The position numbers and the translations under genes were made by a program. Below are positions 20,304 to 30,883 of a DNA stretch of 64,000 nt, in pieces. How positions within the stretch are numbered: the stretch's first letter is position 1; each line of letters opens with the position of its first letter. Origin of the DNA: Manihot esculenta. Its lineage: Eukaryota > Streptophyta > Magnoliopsida > Malpighiales > Euphorbiaceae. Under the pieces are notes generated by a model. That model had not been told where the DNA came from and made no database searches. It saw only the letters and a list, made by a program, of their open reading frames with translations. The DNA is taken from positions 16,493,051-16,557,050 of the forward strand of contig NC_035172.2 in assembly GCF_001659605.2 (NCBI RefSeq), written 5' to 3'.

Positions 20304-20609
20304 ATGGCACAATTGGTACTCACTCTCACCAGACTATTCCCTTAAAGTGGGAGGTCAAGGGTTCGAGCAGTGGGGGAGGCGACCTAATTTCCAAAGGGAA
20401 ATTTGGGCCAAATCCACTTGGGGAAGGATGCGATGCGAGAACCCAAGGGGACAAATCCTGCCAGGAACCCGTGAGGGTGAATGGATGTTAAGAGCTGTTC
20501 ACGACGCCAGTGGAAAGCCCGAGGTGGCAAGAGGCCAGGCGAGGGATAGCCCTGGGCCGTGAACGGTAACAGTGCCGAGGTTCACGTCCGGGCTGATACA
20601 TAAAAAGGC
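20304..20609 (+). mobile_element. SINE-like unit, copy 2 (plus), with pol III box A and box B
   Basis: About 306 bp. The head reads TGGCACAATTGGTA (20305-20318), close to the tRNA A box, and GGTTCGAGC (20360-20368), close to the tRNA B box, about 44 bp further on: the arrangement of an internal RNA polymerase III promoter in tRNA-derived SINEs. The tail ends CCGGGCTGATACATAAAAA. Open frames of 70-88 codons across it, mirrored in the inverted copies, are not taken as genes. Other readings are a foldback transposon or a small LTR-like repeat. Confidence 0.55.
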
Positions 20610-20924
20610 GCCTTTTTATGTAACAGCCCGGACGTGATCCCCGGCACTGTTACCGTTCACGGCCCAGGGCTATCCCTCGCCTGGCCCTCTCGCCACCTCG
20701 GGCTTTCCACTGGCGTCGTGAACAGCTCTTAACATCCATTCACCCTCACGGGTTCCTGGCAGGATTTGTCCTCTTGGGTTCTTGCATCGAATGCATCCTT
20801 CCCCAAGTGGATTTGGCCCAAATTTCCCTTTGGAAATTAGGTCGCCTCCCCCACTACTCGAACCCTTGACCTCCCACTTTAAGGGAATAGTCTGGTGAGA
20901 GTGAGTACCAATTGTTCCATTCAA
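20610..20924 (-). mobile_element. SINE-like unit, copy 3 (minus)
   Basis: About 315 bp, near-identical to copy 1. It joins copy 2 tail to tail across a perfect 22-bp palindrome centred at 20609/20610 (CATAAAAAGGC and its complement). Its head ends ...ACCAATTGTTCCATTCAA directly before the T-main LTR. Confidence 0.6.
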
Positions 20925-21100
20925 TGTAATACCCGGCTAGACTCCGGTATCGGAATTCCTACCGTCCGGTGGAATCTCGGATGTCGGAAGCCTCTAGTAG
21001 GGTAGAAACCATGTTTTCATGAAATGTTTTAATGTTTTTGATGATTTTAAGAAAAGAGAAAATGACTTTTGAATAAAAACACCCTTGAAGGAAACTCAGG

Positions 21101-21270
21101 TTCGGCCGCCGAAACTCAAAGTTCGGCCGCCGAACATGCAAGCACTTCGGGAGTGCTTTAGGCCCCCGAAGGCATAAGTGAGGAAAGTCCAGGTTCGGCC
21201 GCCGAACCTCAAGTTCGGCCGCCGAACATGGCATGCATGCGGAGGCACATTCGGCCCCCGAACGTGGCCT
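21101..21270 (+). promoter_or_regulatory. T-main promoter cluster of TTCGGCCGCCGAA
   Basis: Exact copies at 21101, 21122, 21194 and 21214 plus variants TTCGGCCCCCGAA (21250) and CTTCGGGAGTGCTTTAGGCCCCCGAAGG, all within 190 bp upstream of the TATA box. Each exact copy has three CpG sites, 5-bp inverted arms (TTCGG/CCGAA) and a GCCGCC core. Present also at 28744-28910 in the 3' LTR. A regulatory role is inferred from position. Confidence 0.6.
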
Positions 21271-21280
21271 GGCCAGCCAC

Positions 21281-21288
21281 TATAAAAG
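21281..21288 (+). promoter_or_regulatory. T-main TATA box
   Basis: TATAAAAG, the strongest TATA match in the LTR; the 3' LTR copy is 28924-28931. Transcription would be expected to start about 30 bp downstream. Confidence 0.75.
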
Positions 21289-21514
21289 GGTCCCTTAGCC
21301 GAAAACGGGCGAGCTTTTTCCCCATTTTCGGCCAAGGTGAGTTCTTCCGCCATTCCTCACCATCTTTGAGTTCTTTCCTTCAGATCTTTCAAGTTTTTCA
21401 CAAGCTTTTGCTTTGTTTTGAAGATTTTCGAGTTTAAAGCAAGTTTTGGAGCTTTGAGGTTCAATAACTCAAAATCTCCCACCTTCGAGTTTAGGACGTC
21501 TCTCTCTCGATCTT

Positions 21515-21526
21515 CAAGAGGTAAGA
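21515..21526 (+). promoter_or_regulatory. Candidate leader splice donor (AAGAG|GTAAGA)
   Basis: A good 5' splice-site match at 21520/21521, conserved at the same LTR position in E2 (12025/12026), E3 (43182/43183), T5 (51749/51750), T6 (63804/63805) and in reverse in TA (41169/41170). A matching acceptor-like tract (TGTTTTTCAG, ending 23476) stands 8 bp before the gag ATG. Confidence 0.45.
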
Positions 21527-21807
21527 GCCGATCTTAAGCTCATTGTATGTTTAAAGTAAGTTTTATGCAAGATCTATGGGGTAGAATGCATGTTTAGGTT
21601 ATAGTTATGTTTATGGGTATAAATGTTATGTTCATGAACAATGTGGCTTGTAATGTGTGTTTGATGTGTTGTAGTTGGGGTTTAAAGTAGTTTGAGACCC
21701 CTAGGAGCTTATATGCATGTTTTGGTTGAGCTAAATGCATGATGGTTTGAGTTTGGAGGCGCTTGTGCATGTTTGAACCAAGTTTCTGCCCTTTGGGAGA
21801 AACCAGG

Positions 21808-22050
21808 TTCCGCAGCCGAAGGGACTTTCGGCCGCCGAACCCCCTTGTGGAGGCAGCCTTCGGCTGCCGAAGCTTGCCCCCGAAAGGAGACTTTCGTCTC
21901 TGTCTGGGAGTTTCGGCCGCCAAAAGTGCCGCCGAACATGCATGAGTTTCGCCTCTGTCTGGGAGTTTCGGCCGCCGAAGGTGCCGCCGAACCTGCCTGA
22001 CTTTCGGCTCTGGAGGGACTTTCGGCCGCCGAACCCGCAGCCGAAAGTGC
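21808..22050 (+). repeat. T-main LTR downstream motif array
   Basis: Degenerate tandem units of about 55 bp, each with TTTCG(C/G)CTCTG... followed by TTCGGCCGCCGAA and GTGCCGCCGAA. Exact motifs at 21827, 21967 and 22021. The overlapping open frames (21731-22156 minus, 21773-22000 plus) read through the repeats and are rejected as genes. Confidence 0.72.
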
Positions 22051-22439
22051 CCTGTCCTGCCTTTCTTTGCATGTTTTGCATGGATGTTTTGAGATGTTTT
22101 AGGGGGTTTTTGGGGGATGTTTTAAGAGTTATGATTCTAGTATGTTGGTCCCTCATTTGAGTCCACCTGTGTAGGTTTGGACCCGAGGAACCGAGGACCC
22201 CAGCAGTGAGTCAGCTGCTTCAGTCAGTGTCAGAGCTAGCCAGAGGTGAGTGGAATGACTCTTATGCTTTTAAATAAATAAATCAATTTTGAGCATGTTC
22301 ATGCATCACGGATGCCATGTGATATCTTAGGTTGCTTGCATTAGAAATCACGAATATGTTGCATTGCATAAGATATTGTTGATGTGGATGAATGTTGAAT
22401 GATCCATTAGCCCTCATATGTTATGACATGATGATATGA

Positions 22440-22620
22440 TATGGAAGTCCAGATGTGGCCTGCACTACGCCCCTGGCACTATGTAAGAGAAAGACCGGAA
22501 GTGGCCTGTACTACGCCCCCGGCACCGTGGAATATGTATGTTATGTTATGTTATGTTATGTATAAGAGAAAGACCAGGTGTGGCCTGCACTACGCCCCTG
22601 GCATGATTGGAATATGTAAA
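22440..22620 (+). repeat. LTR tandem repeat, three units, with (TTATG)n
   Basis: Three degenerate units carrying 'gaaagacc(a/g)g', 'gtggcctg.actacgcccc' and 'ggca'; a TTATG microsatellite lies between the second and third. The same at 30083-30262 in the 3' LTR. Confidence 0.7.
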
Positions 22621-23237
22621 GGGCTAAATGGTGACAAGTTCATCCTTGATATGATTAGATGTGATGTGATGCATTCCATGTTATCATATGTTTTAAATGC
22701 TTTACTATTCTGCTCACTGGGCTCTAGTAGCTCACCCCTCTCCCAAATTCCCCAGGTTTGCAGGTACGGGTTAGACAGAGGAGTCAAGAAGAGTAATGAA
22801 GTCATATGTATGTAATAGTTAGAAAGTGGACATGACAGATTGTATAATGATGTATAAATATGTAATGTAATGATATTGAGGTTAGAAGTGTGCTTGACCA
22901 TAGTATGGTGTAATCCCTTTTGAAACATGATCTTAATGTTATTGATGTCCATGTTTAGCCAACTCAACTCTTGTTATGCCACCCATTGGGGGCTTTGATG
23001 AGATCCCACAGAGGGGTCAAGATATGATTATGTATTTGTTCAGTGCATGCACAGGTTGAGTTTGGCGTATGATGGAATGTATGAAAGAAAAGTTTTAATT
23101 TTTATGTATGTTCTTGATCATGTACGGGATTAAACAGGTTTACAGGTTGCATGTCAGGCTTGCTACGGGTCCCGGCGGCCTTAAGCTGATCTGGATCCTA
23201 GCGCCGGTAGCGGTCCGATTTTCGGGTCGTTACAGAA

Positions 23238-23249
23238 TGGTATCAGAGC
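23238..23249 (+). other. T-main primer binding site (initiator tRNA-Met)
   Basis: TGGTATCAGAGC three bases after the LTR end. The leader to 23484 has no gene. Confidence 0.92.
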
Positions 23250-23484
23250 CCTAGGTTCATACGGTCGGACCTAGAGTGTCGGGCTCATAGATGTTATAGA
23301 AGGTCAAGCACAGTAGGAAAGGTTATGTCCACTAGGATAGGATGTGGAGTCCTGTCTTACATGATGATGTGAAATGCTATGATATGAATGATATGCTATG
23401 ATGTGTGATGCGGGTTCATGTGTGCCCACATGAACCATATGATACTAATGTTTATGTGATGTGTACTGTTTTTCAGAAAACAGG

Positions 23485-26400
23485 ATGAGAGGAACTCGTC
23501 GATCAGCAAGATTGACTGGAGTACCACCTGAGGATGAGGGCACGAGCGCCCGTCCTCCAGCATTGCCTAGGGCAATGTCTAGTAGGTCTAGCAGAGAAAG
23601 AGCAGTAAGAGACCCTAGAAGGTCTTTGGATCTGGGTAGAAGCAGATCAGTCAGAGGAACAGTTCAGGGAGGAGCGTCAGAGGATATGGGGGATGATATG
23701 GATGTAGAGCAGAGGAGGGATGGCAGTTTGGGAGTCAGTATGTCAGAAGAAGGAATGGGAGAATCCCAAGGAGGCACTCAAGCCTCGGGATTTGTTCAGC
23801 CACCTTACTACCCACCCTTCTCACAAAACCCTGGGTATTCGATGGGAGGCACATCGGACTACCACAGCTTTAGCCCTTATCCCACACAGATGCCATACCC
23901 ACCCTACTACCCACCATATTCACAGTACCCAGTATATCCACCTTCACCTTACTATCCAAATCCAGCAAACCCTACCCCAGGGGATGCTGCACCACCTCCA
24001 CCACCTACAGAACCAGCAGCCCCAGTTACTCAACCTCCTAGACCTAGCTCAGCCAGTGGGAGCAAGGTCAAGATGACTGACTACATGAAGTTGGGTGCTC
24101 CCCAGTATGAAAAAAGGGATGACCCGTTTGTGTATCTTGAGAGGGTTAAGGTGATCACGGATGAGATTGGGGCTGATGATAGTAGAGCCATTCAGATGGC
24201 TGGGTTCACTCTTAAGTGCAAGAAGGCATGAGAATGGTTCAAGAATTATGTGAACCCCAGAGTAGACAGCATGTCTTGGGAAGAATTTGCAAACGAGTTT
24301 GCAGGATGGGCTTTCCCAGATAGTTCAAGGGAGCTGAAGATGATAGAGTTTGAGCAATTGAGACAGACTGATGAGATGGGTGTGGAGGAGTTCACAAACA
24401 GATTTTTGGAGCTGTTGCCTTTTGCAGGGCAAAGCCTTGACTCAGACCAGAAAAGGTCAAGGAGGTATATCATGAAACTCCACTCCAGATATTCCTCCTT
24501 GATCCAGTCAGCAGATAGGGAGAGCTTCCATGCCATAGTGGATATGACTCGGAAAATGGAGGCCAGTGCCATCGTTCAGGGGTCAGTTAAACAGTCAGTG
24601 GCACAGCCTTCTGGTTCTAAGACCCCAGGCTCTTCTTCTATGAGTGCAGCAACTTCAGGTAGTAAGAAGTGGGACAGAGGTCCCAGGAAGTCTAAGAAGA
24701 ACAAGTTCTGGAACAAGGTTAAGTCCAGTCTGGGACTAGGGAGTGGCTCAAGCTCTGGTGCGGATAATGCAGTTTGTGCAAGGTGTGGTAAGCCACACAG
24801 AGGAGTATGTCGGTTTGGGACGACGGCCTATTACAGATGTGGTCAGGAGGGGCATATGTCTCGAGAATGTCCAAGAGCAGCCCCGATGGCTCAGTCCCAG
24901 CAGACAGCTTCAGGCAGTGTAGCGCAGCCAGCAGCTCCAGCCATAACTCAGGCCAGTGGCAAAGGCAGAGGGAGAGGGGCAGCCTCTTCTTCAGCGGGTT
25001 TCAGAGGTGAAGGTCCATCAGCTCCAGCACGGATCTTCACAATGACTCAGCAGGAGGCAGATGCATCTAACACCGTGGTGGCAGGTAACTTAATCATTGG
25101 TTGTTCAGATGTGTATGCCTTGATGGACCCTGGTGCATCTCATTCTTTTGTTACACCGAGAGCCGTCCAGAGGTTAGGGTTGATGATCTCTGAGTTAGAG
25201 TGTCCTCTCTGGGTCAGTGGACCCAAGTGTGATCCATCAGTGGCAGAGTCAGTCTGCCAGTGTAGTCCTGTGTTTGTTGAGGGAAGATGCTTGTCCGCCG
25301 ACCTAGTGGTTCTAGATTTGACAGATTTTGACGTCATTCTAGGGATGGACTGGTTATCTACCCATGGTGCTACCTTGGACTGCAGGGACAAGGTAGTCAG
25401 GTTCAGAGGTCAGGATGGATCTGAGGTTGTCTTCAGAGGAGACAGGAGGGGTACACCTAGAGGTCTGATATCAGCTCTTCAGGCTCGTAGGTTGCTTAGG
25501 AGGGGATGTCAGGGGTATTTGGCTCATGTGAGAGAGCTTAGCAGTCAGGTTAGAGAGCCCGCCTCGGTGCCAGTGGTTAGAGAGTTTCTAGACGTCTTCC
25601 CAGACGAGCTGCCAGGTTTACCACCTGCTAGGGAGATAGAGTTCGAGATAGAATTGATGCCTGGAACCCGACCGATCTCTATCTCTCCCTACAGGATGGC
25701 GCCAGCAGAATTGAAAGAGTTGAAGGAGCACTTACAGGAGCTGGTAGACAAGGGTTTCATCCGACCGAGTACCTCACCTTGGGGTGCTCCAGTTTTGTTT
25801 GTCAGAAAGAAGGATGGATCCCTTAGACTTTGTATCAACTACAGGCAGTTGAACAAAGTCACTACTAAGAACAAGTACCCTTTGCCAAGGATCGACGATC
25901 TATTCGACCAGCTAGCAGGAGCGGGTTGGTCCTCCAAAATAGATCTGAGATCTGGGTACCATCAGCTGAGGATCAGAGATGAGGATGTGCCAAAGACAGC
26001 TTTCAGGACCAGATATGGGCATTTTGAGTTCCTTGTAATGCCGTTCGGGTTAACTAACGCCCCTGCAGCATTCATGGATCTCATGAATAGAGTGTTTAGC
26101 CAGTACCTAGATCACTTTGTTATTGTCTTCATAGATGATATCTTAGTGTATTCCAGGAATGCAGAGGAGCATGCCCATCATCTGCGGTTGGTTTTGCAGA
26201 CCTTGAGGGAACATGGCTTGTATGCCAAGTTCTCCAAGTGTGAGTTCTGGCTGAGGAGCATTTCGTTCTTGGGGCATGTAGTGTCAGAGAATGGGATTGA
26301 GGTGGACCCCAAGAAGACAGAAACTGTGGCTAACTGGCCTAGACCCACTTCAGTGACGGAGATCAGGAGTTTCTTGGGTTTAGCAGGTTACTACAGGAGG

Positions 26401-28470
26401 TTCATTCAGGACTTCTCGAAAATAGCAGCTCCTCTGACCAGACTAACCAGGAAGAATCAGAAGTTTCTGTGGACTGACCAGTGCGAAGAGAGTTTCGAAG
26501 AGCTTAAGAAGAGGTTGACTTCAACACCAGTTTTAGCTCTGCCATCTAGTGATGAGGACTTTACAGTCTTTTGTGATGCGTCCCGTGTGGGACTGGGTTG
26601 TGTACTGATGCAGAATGAGAGGGTGATTGCTTATGCTTCTAGGCAGCTAAAGAAGCATGAGTTGAATTACTCCACACATGACCTTGAGATGGCAGCAGTA
26701 ATCTTTGCACTCAAGATGTGGAGGCACTACCTCTATGGGGTAAAATGTGAGATCTTCACAGATCATAAAAGCCTGCAATACATCCTGAGTCAAAGAGATT
26801 TGAATTTGAGACAGAGGAGATGGGTAGAGCTGTTGAGTGACTATGATTGCAAGATTCAGTATCATCCGGGTAAGGCGAATGTCGTGGCAGACGCCCTAAG
26901 CTGGAAGTCACTAGGCAGTCTATCCCACATCACGGCAGAGAGGAGACCAGTGGTGAAGGAGTTTTACAAGCTCATTGATGAAGGTCTACAGTTGGAGTTG
27001 TCTGGTACCGGTGCTTTAGTGGCCCAGATGAGAGTGACACCTGTGTTTCTGGAGCAAATGGCTCAGAAACAGCATGAGGACCCAGAGTTAGTGAAGATTG
27101 CCAGGACTGTTCAGTCAGGCAAGGACAGTGAGTTCAGATTTGACAGTAAGGGGATCCTCCGCTATGGGAGTCGATTGTGTGTACCAGATGACATAGGGCT
27201 AAAAGGAGACATTATGAGAGAGGCTCATAATGCAAGATACAGCGTTCACCCCGGAGCCACCAAGATGTACCAAGATTTGAAGAAAGTTTATTGGTGGCCA
27301 GCGATGAAGAAAGAAGTGGCACAGTTTGTGTCAGCCTGCGAAGTGTGTCAGAGGGTGAAGCTGGAACATCAGAAGCCGGCTGGAATGCTTAACCCGCTAC
27401 CTATTCCAGAGTGGAAATGGGAGAATATAGCTATGGACTTCGTAGTGGGGTTACCGGCAGCGTCCAACAGATTGGACTCCATATGGGTGATTGTGGACAG
27501 ACTCACCAAATCTGCTCACTTTATCCCTGTCAGGAGTGGCTACTCTGTGGACAAGTTGGCGCAGGTATATGTGGATGAGATCGTCAGGCTGCATGGGGTT
27601 CCGGTTTCGATAGTGTCGGATAGAGGGCCCCAGTTCACCTCCAGATTTTGGCGAAGTCTGCAGAATGCCATGGGTACTAGATTGGATTTCAGTACTGCCT
27701 TCCACCCCCAGACGGACGGACAATCAGAAAGGACCATCCAGACCATTGAGGATATGCTTAGAATGTGTGTGCTGGACTTTGGCGGTTCTTGGAGGCAGCA
27801 TCTACCCTTGGTGGAGTTTGCCTACAATAACAGCCATCATGCTAGCATCGGGATGGCTCCATATGAAGCTTTATATGGGAGGAAGTGCAGGTCACCTGTT
27901 TGCTGGGAGGAAGTTGGAGAAAAGGCCTTGGCAGGGCCTGAGCTTGTAGAGATCACCAGCAGGGTGGTACCCATAATCAGAGAGAGAATCAAAACTGCTG
28001 CAAGCAGACAGAAGAGTTATGCAGACATCTGCAGAAGACAGATAGAGTTTCAGGAGGGGGATCTGGTATTGCTCAAGGTGTCTCCAATGAAAGGAGTGGT
28101 TCGCTTCGGGAAGAAAGGTAAACTAGCCCCACGATACATCGGACCCTTTGAAATCTTACAGAAGATTGGGAATGTGTCGTACAAGCTAGATTTGCCTGCT
28201 TCAATGGCAAGAATCCATCCGGTTTTCCATGTTTCAATGTTGAAGAAATTTGTGTCAGATCCGGGCAAGGTTCTTAGTGAGCCTGATGTAGAGATCCAAG
28301 AGGATCTCACCTATGTTGAGCAGCCAGTGCGGATCATAGACACCCAGATCAGAAAGCTAAGAAACAAGGAAATCCCGATGGTGAAATTCCTATGGAACCA
28401 CCACAATATGGAAGAGTGCACCTGGGAGACACGGGAGTCCATGCTCCAGCAATACCCTTATCTTTTCTAA
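23485..28470 (+). pseudogene. T-main gag-pol polyprotein (one in-frame TGA)
   Basis: A single frame of 1,661 codons from MRGTRRSARLTG to QQYPYLF, broken only by TGA at 24229-24231 in the capsid motif CKKA-x-EWF (arginine in H and TA, so CGA or AGA to TGA). Gag has a Pro/Tyr-rich N-terminus, a capsid domain (about 24070-24570) and the zinc knuckle [13 protein letters not shown] (about 24830-24870). Protease has DPGASHSF (about 25122). RT has [10 protein letters not shown] and the catalytic FIDD (26128-26139). RNase H opens with [10 protein letters not shown] (about 26570). Integrase has an HHCC finger ([11 protein letters not shown]...CEVCQRVK), D in MDFVVG and SDRG, and a glutamate in QSE, 35 residues after the SDRG aspartate. 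A chromodomain closes it (about 28320-28467), thought to target heterochromatin. Start chosen because it lies just after the CAG and is shared by all Tekay copies here. Confidence 0.93.
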
Positions 28471-28529
28471 GGTCAGTTCTTGTATGTTTCATGTATGTTA
28501 TGTGTATGCTATGCTATGTGCTAGTTGAG

Positions 28530-28566
28530 GAACATTCGGGGACGAATGTTCTTAAGGGGGGGAGAA
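28530..28566 (+). other. T-main hairpin and polypurine tract
   Basis: The 9-bp-arm hairpin (28530-28551) is followed by a purine run, AAGGGGGGGAGAA, that abuts the 3' LTR. The tract primes plus-strand synthesis; the hairpin's role is unknown. Confidence 0.82.
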
Positions 28567-30877
28567 TGTAATACCCGGCTAGACTCCGGTATCAGAATTC
28601 CTACCGTCCGGTAGAATCTCGGATGTCGGAAGCCTCTAGTAGGGTAGAAACCATGTTTTCATGAAATGTTTTAAAGTTTTTGATGATTTTAAGAAAAGAG
28701 GAAATGAGTTTTTGAATAAAAACACCCTTGAAGGAAACTCAGGTTCGGCCGCCGAAACTCAAAGTTCGGCCGCCGAACATGCATGCACTTCGGGAGTGCT
28801 TTAAGCCCCCGAAGGCATAAGTGAGGAAAGTCCAGGTTCGGCCGCCGAACCTCAAGTTCGGCCGCCGAACATGGCATGCATGCGGAGGCACATTCGGCCC
28901 CCGAACGTGGCCTGGCCAGCCACTATAAAAGGGTCCCTTAGCCGAAAATGGGCGAGCTTTTTCCCCATTTTCGGCCAAGGTGAGTTCTTCCGCCATTCCT
29001 CACCATCTTTGAGTTCTTTCCTTCAGATCTTTCAAGTTTTTCACAAGCTTTTGATTTGTTTTGAAGATTTTCGAGTTTAAAGCAAGTTTTGGAGCTTTGA
29101 GGTTCAATAACTCAAAATCTCCCACCTTCGAGTTTAGGACGTCTCTCTCTCGATCTTCAAGAGGTAAGAGCCGATCTTAAGCTCATTGTATGTTTAAAGT
29201 AAGTTTTATGCAAGATCTATGGGGTAGAATGCATGTTTAGGTTATAGTTATGTTTATGGGTATAAATGTTATGTTCATGAACAATGTGGCTTGTAATGTG
29301 TGTTTGATGTGTTGTAGTTGGGGTTTAAAGTAGTTTGAGACCCCTAGGAGCTTATATGCATGTTTTGGTTGAGCTAAATGCATGATGGTTTGAGTTTGGA
29401 GGCGCTTGTGCATGTTTGAACCAAGTTTCTGCCCTTTGGGAGAAACCAGGTTCCGCAGCCGAAGGGACTTTCGGCCGCCGAACCCCCTTGTGGAGGCAGC
29501 CTTCGGCTGCCGAAGCTTGCCCCCGAAAGGAGACTTTCGTCTCTGTCTGGGAGTTTCGGCCGCCGAAAGTGCCGCCGAACATGCATGAGTTTCGCCTCTG
29601 TCTGGGAGTTTCGGCCGCCGAAGGTGCCGCCGAACCTGCCTGACTTTCGGCTCTGGAGGGACTTTCGGCCGCCGAACCCGCCGCCGAAAGTGCCCTGTCC
29701 TGCCTTTCTTTGCATGTTTTGCATGGATGTTTTGAGATGTTTTAGGAGGTTTTTGGGGGATGTTTTAAGAGTTATGATTCTAGTATGTTGGTCCCTCATT
29801 TGAGTCCACCTGTGTAGGTTTGGACCCGAGGAACCGAGGACCCCAGCAGTGAGTCAGCTGCTTCAGTCAGTGTCAGAGCTAGCCAGAGGTGAGTGGAATG
29901 ACTCTTATGCTTTTAAATAAATAAATCAGTTTTGAGCATGTTCATGCATCACGGATGCCATGTGATATCTTAGGTTGCTTGCATTAGAAATCACGAATAT
30001 GTTGCATTGCATAAGATGTTGTTGATGTGGATGAATGTTGAATGATCCATTAGCCCTCATATGTTATGACATGATGATATGATATGGAAGTCCAGATGTG
30101 GCCTGCACTACGCCCCTGGCACTATGTAAGAGAAAGACCGGAAGTGGCCTGGACTACGCCCCCGGCACCATGGAATATGTATGTTATGTTATGTTATGTT
30201 ATGTATAAGAGAAAGACCAGGTGTGGCCTGCACTACGCCCCTGGCATGATTGGAATATGTAGAGGGCTAAATGGTGACAAGTTCATCCTTGATATGATTA
30301 GATGTGATGTGATGCATTCCATGTTATCATATGTTTTAAATGCTTTACTATTCTGCTCACTGGGCTCTAGTAGCTCACCCCTCTCCCAAATTTCCCAGGT
30401 TTGTAGGTACGGGTTAGACAGAGGAGTCAAGAAGAGTAATGAAGTCATATGTATGTAATAGTTAGAAAGTGGACATGACAGATTGTATAATGATGTATAG
30501 ATATGTAATGTAATGATATTGAGGTTAGAAGTGTGCTTGACCATAGTATGGTGTAATCCCTTTTGAAACATGATCTTAATGTTATTGATGTCCATGTTTA
30601 GCCTATTCAACGCTTGTTATGCCACCCATTGGGGGCTTTGATGAGATCCCACAGAGGGGTCAAGATATGATTATGTATTTGTTCAGTGCATGCACAGGTT
30701 GAGTTTGGCGTATGATGGAATGTATGAAAGAAAAGTTTTAATTTTTATGTATGTTCTTGATCATGTACGGGATTAAACAGGTTTACAGGTTGCATGTCAG
30801 GCTTGCTACGGGTCCCGGCGGCCATAAGCCGATCTGGATCCTAGCGCCGGTAGCGGTCCAATTTTCGGGTCGTTACA
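28567..30877 (+). repeat. T-main 3' LTR
   Basis: 2,311 bp, starts TGTAATACCCGGC and ends TCGTTACA, followed by TSD gattc. It has the same internal order as the 5' LTR. Confidence 0.95.
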
Positions 30878-30883
30878 GATTCC

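Larger units (their letters stand above)
20925..23234 (+). repeat. T-main 5' LTR
   Basis: 2,310 bp, TGTAATACCCGGCTAG to TCGTTACA. Order: motif cluster 21101-21270, TATA box 21281, donor-like GTAAGA at 21521, second motif array 21808-22050, short tandem array 22440-22620, 'gctcactgggctctagtag' region, LTR end. No gene. Confidence 0.95.
20925..30877 (+). mobile_element. Element T-main: nearly intact Tekay-type chromovirus
   Basis: 9,953 bp with 5' LTR 20925-23234, primer site, gag-pol 23485-28470, hairpin and polypurine tract, and 3' LTR 28567-30877. TSD gattc flanks the composite of the SINE-like cluster plus T-main. Only one nonsense codon interrupts gag-pol. LTRs differ at roughly twenty positions by eye, so it is older than E2 and E3. 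It is the only copy here that still encodes nearly everything needed to move itself or relatives. Confidence 0.93.

Noticed and set aside
20046..20562. Mirrored open frames of 70-88 codons (20046-20329 minus, 20279-20562 plus, 20670-20924 minus)
   Set aside because: They are the same translated stretch of the SINE-like unit in inverted copies; no start context, domain or conservation beyond the repeat.
21808..22050. CRISPR-like look of regularly spaced palindromic motifs
   Set aside because: Spacers are themselves related and of uneven length, the arrays are inside LTRs of a eukaryotic element, and there are no cas genes.
21731..22156. Long 'FGGR/SAAE/RRPK' repeat-protein frames in LTRs (also 12261-12609, 16936-17284, 29374-29799, 43336-43768, 47790-48222, 51917-52318)
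   Set aside because: The TTCGGCCGCCGAA arrays lack stop codons in most frames on both strands, so the apparent repeat proteins are by-products of the motif inside LTR sequence.
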